A stretch of DNA of 64,000 bases from Nocardia vermiculata NBRC 100427 (lineage in GTDB: Bacteria; Actinomycetota; Actinomycetes; Mycobacteriales; Mycobacteriaceae). The first letter of the stretch is position 1. Each line of letters begins with the position of its first letter. Where the stretch lies: NCBI RefSeq assembly GCF_001613265.1, contig NZ_BDCA01000022.1, forward strand, positions 62,001-126,000, read 5' to 3'. A program made the translations under genes and the position numbers. Below the pieces are notes generated by a model. It had not been told where the DNA came from and did no database searches. It was given only the letters and a program-made list of their open reading frames with translations. Of the stretch, positions 60,957 through 64,000 are shown in pieces.

Positions 60957-61703
60957 ATGAGATTGTCCGCGCGCCGCACGACGGTCGCCACCGCCGCCGC
61001 GCTCGCCTGCCTCTTCGGTCAGACCACCGTGGCCCAGGCCGTGGTCGGCGGCGCGCCGGCCGAGGCTGCCGACTACCCCTGGCTGGCCGCGATCGGGACC
61101 CCCGCCTACGCCACCCGCCCCGGCGGACAGTTCTGTGCGGGTGTCCTGATCGCACCGGACCGGGTACTCACCGCCGCGCACTGCGGCACCCTCGCCCGTA
61201 TCCTGCCCGGTACCGCAGTCACGTTCGGCCGCACCGACGCGCAAAGCGGTGGCGGTGTCACGGTCGGTGTCGCCGACGTCCGGGTGCATCCACACTTCCG
61301 GGTCTCGCTGTTCGACGGCGATCTGAGCTATCACAACGATGTCGCGATCCTCGTCTTGTCCGCACCGGTACACCTGCCCACGGTGGCAGTGACCGAACCA
61401 CACGGCGACGCGGGAACGATCCTCGGCTGGGGGGCCACCTCGAGCTCCGACGAGTCCAACAGCGTGCTCCGAACAGCCACGGTGCCGCTGGTGTCCGACG
61501 CCGACTGTGCCGCCGCCTACGGTCCCGAATTCTCACCTGCCGAGGCGGTATGCGCCGGTTCTGCCGACGCGGACACCGCCACGTTCGACAGCGGCGGCCC
61601 CCTGCTGGTCGACGGTCGGGTCGCCGGCATCACCTCGTGGGGCAAGGGTGCCGGTGAGCCGGGATTCCCGGGTGTCTACGCCCGCCCGGTGCTGGACTTC
61701 TGA
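60957..61703 (+). CDS. Secreted trypsin-like serine protease (S1 family), atypical oxyanion loop
   Basis: A 248-residue exported S1 protease. A signal peptide (about 1-28) ends AQA and the mature N-terminus reads VVGGAPAEAADYPW, as after zymogen processing. The triad is His 75 (TAAHC), Asp 128 (HNDVAIL) and Ser 212 (FDSGGPL). Asp 206, six residues before Ser, sits in the S1 pocket position, predicting cleavage after Arg/Lys. The canonical GDSGGP is FDSGGP here, so the oxyanion-hole Gly is Phe, and the neighbouring pocket Cys is Ala. The last 28 bases overlap the convergent glutamate-synthase-like gene. Confidence 0.87.
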   Translation: MRLSARRTTVATAAALACLFGQTTVAQAVVGGAPAEAADYPWLAAIGTPAYATRPGGQFCAGVLIAPDRVLTAAHCGTLARILPGTAVTFGRTDAQSGGGVTVGVADVRVHPHFRVSLFDGDLSYHNDVAILVLSAPVHLPTVAVTEPHGDAGTILGWGATSSSDESNSVLRTATVPLVSDADCAAAYGPEFSPAEAVCAGSADADTATFDSGGPLLVDGRVAGITSWGKGAGEPGFPGVYARPVLDF

Positions 61704-63313
61704 CCGCCCCAACCACCGGCATCGGACCCGACCGGATGGAAGGAGTCCGGATCCGCAGCGTCCCAATCGGCACGCCAACCGGCCGGTGCGGCGTCGATCA
61801 GACACCCCGGCGTCAACCATTCGTAGAGTTCGGCGTAGGACCGGGTGATGTTGGGCGTCACCTTTTTTCGGAGCATGTGCGGGTTGAGACCGGTGGGGTC
61901 GTGCACCCCCATCGAGGCCATCAATTGCGTCGCCTGACGCACCGTGGCCCGCTGATAGCGTTCGACCCGCGCAGCCTTGTCCGCGACATCCAACGCGCGT
62001 GCGCGCCGCGGATCCTGCGTCGCCACACCGACGGGGCATCGATTGGTGTGGCAGCGCTGAGACTGGATGCAGCCGACCGCCATCATCATCGAGCGTGCGG
62101 CATTGGTGAAGTCCGCTCCCTGCACCAGCCGCTTCACGATGTCGGTACCGGTCGCGACCTTTCCGCTGGCACCCACCCGGATCCGGTCGCGCAGACCACT
62201 GCCGATCAACGCGTTGTGCACGGTCATCAACCCATCGGTCAGCGGCAGCCCGACATGGTCCTCGTATTCCAGCGGGGCGGCCGCCGTGCCACCCTCCGCC
62301 CCGTCCACGATGATGAAATCCGGTGTCGCCGATTCAGCGATCATCGCCTTGCAGATCGCCAGCACATCCGATCGCGATCCGACACACAGCTTGAATCCGA
62401 TCGGCTTCCCACCCGACAATTCCCGCAGCCGCACGACGAACCGGATCAGCTCACGCGGGGTGTGGAATTCCGAATGTGATGGCGGACTGACACATTTTTC
62501 ATGCGCCGGCACACCGCGGTAACGAGCGATCTCTTCGCTCACCTTCGCCGCCGGCAATACGCCACCGACACCGGGTTTCGCGCCCTGGCTCAGCTTCACC
62601 GAAATGGCCTTCACCTGGTCGTAGCCGGCCTTCTCCACAAACTGATCCGGGTCGAAGCGGCCGTCGCGAGTCCGGGTGCCGAAGTACGCCGATCCGATCT
62701 CCCACACCACATCGGCGCCGCCCTCCAGATGAAACGGGGTCAGCCCGCCTTCCCCGGTGTCGTGTGCGAAACCGCCACGAGCCGCACCGATATTCAACGC
62801 TCGTAACGCATTTCCGGACAACGCACCGAAGCTCATCGCCGAGATGTTCAGCAGGGACATGGAACATGGCCGGCGACAGTCGGGGCCGCCGACCTGTACC
62901 CGCGGGACGAGTTCGGGCTCGTCCAGTGCGGCCACCGAATGGACGAGGAACTCGTAACCGACGTCCTCGATATCGCGCTCGGTGCCGTACGACATCTCGC
63001 CGTGAATTCCCTTGGCGCGTTCGTAGATGATCGTGCGCACATCACGATCGAAGGGCCGTCCGTCGACATTGCGTTCGATGAAATACTGCTGCAATTCCGG
63101 CCGGATTCCCTCGAGCAGATAGCGCATATGCCCGAGCACAGGATAATTGCGCAATACGGAATGGCGCCGTTGCAGCAGATCGTAGCCACCGACGAGGACC
63201 AGCGCGGCGGCCACCGCCACGACAATCCACCACACCCAGGAACCGAGCACCGCGATCACGCCCAGCACGAGCACGGTCACCACCAGCACGCCGAACAGTG
63301 CAAACCGTCCCAT
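61676..63313 (-). CDS. Membrane-anchored FMN-binding glutamate-synthase-like protein
   Basis: A 545-residue flavoprotein related to the FMN/Fe-S half of glutamate synthase. Two N-terminal transmembrane helices (ALFGVLVVTVLVLGVIAVLG, then VWWIVVAVAAALVLVGGY) precede the barrel. Barrel features include AMSFGALSGNALRALN, GEGGLTPFHL, KLSQGAKPGVGGVLPA, IIVDGAEGGTAAAPLEY and the cysteine cluster CIQSQRCHTNRCPVG, which binds the 3Fe-4S centre in the family. No amidotransferase domain is present, so classical glutamate synthesis is unlikely by itself. ATG 63313 follows AAAGGTGG. It lies 107 bases downstream of hemH. Confidence 0.88.
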   Translation of the reverse strand: MGRFALFGVLVVTVLVLGVIAVLGSWVWWIVVAVAAALVLVGGYDLLQRRHSVLRNYPVLGHMRYLLEGIRPELQQYFIERNVDGRPFDRDVRTIIYERAKGIHGEMSYGTERDIEDVGYEFLVHSVAALDEPELVPRVQVGGPDCRRPCSMSLLNISAMSFGALSGNALRALNIGAARGGFAHDTGEGGLTPFHLEGGADVVWEIGSAYFGTRTRDGRFDPDQFVEKAGYDQVKAISVKLSQGAKPGVGGVLPAAKVSEEIARYRGVPAHEKCVSPPSHSEFHTPRELIRFVVRLRELSGGKPIGFKLCVGSRSDVLAICKAMIAESATPDFIIVDGAEGGTAAAPLEYEDHVGLPLTDGLMTVHNALIGSGLRDRIRVGASGKVATGTDIVKRLVQGADFTNAARSMMMAVGCIQSQRCHTNRCPVGVATQDPRRARALDVADKAARVERYQRATVRQATQLMASMGVHDPTGLNPHMLRKKVTPNITRSYAELYEWLTPGCLIDAAPAGWRADWDAADPDSFHPVGSDAGGWGGQKSSTGRA

Positions 63314-63420
63314 CACCGCATCGCCACCTTTCGCGCCGGGTCCGCGGACAACCGTATCGCTGTCACCCCGCGATCGGCGCCACCTGCTGCCCGGCCGGTG
63401 CTACGCCCGGCGTGCGAGGG

Positions 63421-64000
63421 CTACTTCTTACGGCGAACCGGTTCACAACACCCGGGCGCGCAGATTGCACCGTCGCGGGTACACCCGTACCCCGGCACCG
63501 CACCCAGGCGACGTGGGGCGCGGCCGTCGAGGTGCTCGGCGACCAGGTCGGCAACCATGCGCACGAAGCGCGGGTCCGGGCCCGGCGTTGCCGCCCGGGC
63601 GAAGGCCATCCCGAGTTCGGCGGCCTTGGTGGCCGCCTCGTTGTCCAGATCCCAGACGACTTCGAGGTGATCGGAGACGAATCCGACCGGACATACGACG
63701 ACAGCGCCGATCCCCTTGCCGGACAGAACATCCAGATGGTCGACGATATCGGGCTCCAGCCAAGGAACCTGCGGCGGACCGGAGCGAGACTGCCACACCA
63801 CGTCGTAATCGCCGAAACCGGTTGCGGCGGCGCACAGGCGGGCCGTCTCGGCAACTTGGCGGCTGTAGAGCCGGCCACCGTCGTCCGGCGGGCCCGCCGC
63901 GGCGTCGGCGGCCACCGGGATCGAATGCGCGGTGAACACCAGCCGGGCCTCGGACCGCACGGCCGTCGGTAGCTGCTGCACGGCGTCACGGATGGCGTCG
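63421..64000 (-). CDS. hemH: Ferrochelatase, 3' part (cut by window end)
   Basis: The C-terminal 193 residues of the enzyme that inserts iron into coproporphyrin (or protoporphyrin) at the end of haem synthesis. The reading frame continues past base 64000, so the start is missing. Diagnostic blocks are VFTAHSIP, SRSGPPQVPWLEPDI and VVVCPVGFVSDHLEVVWDLDNEA, the last containing the catalytic Glu. The C-terminal tail YGCTRDGAICAPGCCEPV carries the cysteines that, with one upstream cysteine, hold the [2Fe-2S] cluster found in actinobacterial ferrochelatases. Confidence 0.95.
   Translation of the reverse strand, partial: DAIRDAVQQLPTAVRSEARLVFTAHSIPVAADAAAGPPDDGGRLYSRQVAETARLCAAATGFGDYDVVWQSRSGPPQVPWLEPDIVDHLDVLSGKGIGAVVVCPVGFVSDHLEVVWDLDNEAATKAAELGMAFARAATPGPDPRFVRMVADLVAEHLDGRAPRRLGAVPGYGCTRDGAICAPGCCEPVRRKK

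Noticed and set aside
1..64000. CRISPR arrays, tRNA/rRNA genes, insertion sequences, attachment sites
   Set aside because: No regularly spaced repeats, cloverleaf-like sequences, transposase or integrase genes were seen on reading both strands; weak or degenerate elements could be missed by eye.

Overview
The window is high-GC DNA with dense gene packing and frequent GTG/TTG starts. It carries mycolic-acid genes (a KasA/KasB-type ketoacyl synthase and an antigen-85-type mycolyltransferase), EspR-like regulators, a resuscitation-promoting factor, a ChoD-type GMC oxidase, and a hemH ... NfeD/SPFH ... mutA-mutB-meaB gene order resembling the mycobacterial Rv1485-Rv1496 block. This points to a mycolate-containing actinobacterium, most likely Nocardia or a close relative; the genus is an inference. 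I saw no tRNA, rRNA, insertion sequence, prophage or CRISPR array.

Region by region. 1-13.4 kb: a BCCT transporter cut by the window edge, a Tat-exported carboxylesterase divergent from a TetR gene with two copies of a palindromic operator between them, a Tat-exported GH1 glycosidase, a Baeyer-Villiger-type monooxygenase, a KasA-like synthase convergent with a mycolyltransferase, an LCP cell-wall ligase coupled to a LexA-like repressor, and another TetR. 13.5-17.7 kb: a ChoD-like oxidase, a FkbH-type HAD protein lacking the usual nucleophile Asp, a double-TerD protein and a DUF2599 lipoprotein. 17.9-23.3 kb: a tightly overlapping four-gene operon (SufS-like desulfurase; unknown protein with a heavy-metal-associated domain; Y4yA-like fold-type III PLP decarboxylase; cysteine synthase fused to rhodanese). 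It is the best candidate here for an undescribed pathway.

23.3-41 kb: an Na+/H+ antiporter with a C-terminal UBP-type zinc finger, three TetR genes, two DHA2-type exporters, a soluble flotillin with an NfeD-like partner, a cold-shock protein, a LigC/polymerase NHEJ-type pair, an acyl-CoA dehydrogenase, a SDR with an N-terminal zinc-ribbon-like motif, an AT-richer non-coding patch, and a TetR divergent from a TetX-like FAD monooxygenase. 41-50.3 kb: two EspR-like regulators, a nucleoside hydrolase/amidohydrolase pair, meaB-mutB-mutA in one operon and a VTT-domain membrane protein.

50.5-64 kb: a sulfonate-type ABC transporter plus FMN monooxygenase operon preceded by a short leader peptide of the RRxxDLxRV...C type, an Rpf with a long non-coding upstream region, a stomatin/NfeD pair, DUF3097, a DUF1275 membrane protein, a GNAT protein, an atypical S1 protease, a membrane-anchored glutamate-synthase-like flavoprotein, and the 3' part of hemH. 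Sulfur handling recurs: the four-gene PLP/rhodanese operon makes or moves sulfane sulfur, and the 50.6-53.9 kb operon scavenges organosulfur. Cell-envelope lipid metabolism is the second theme. Most convergent gene pairs are separated by long perfect inverted repeats that look like bidirectional terminators.
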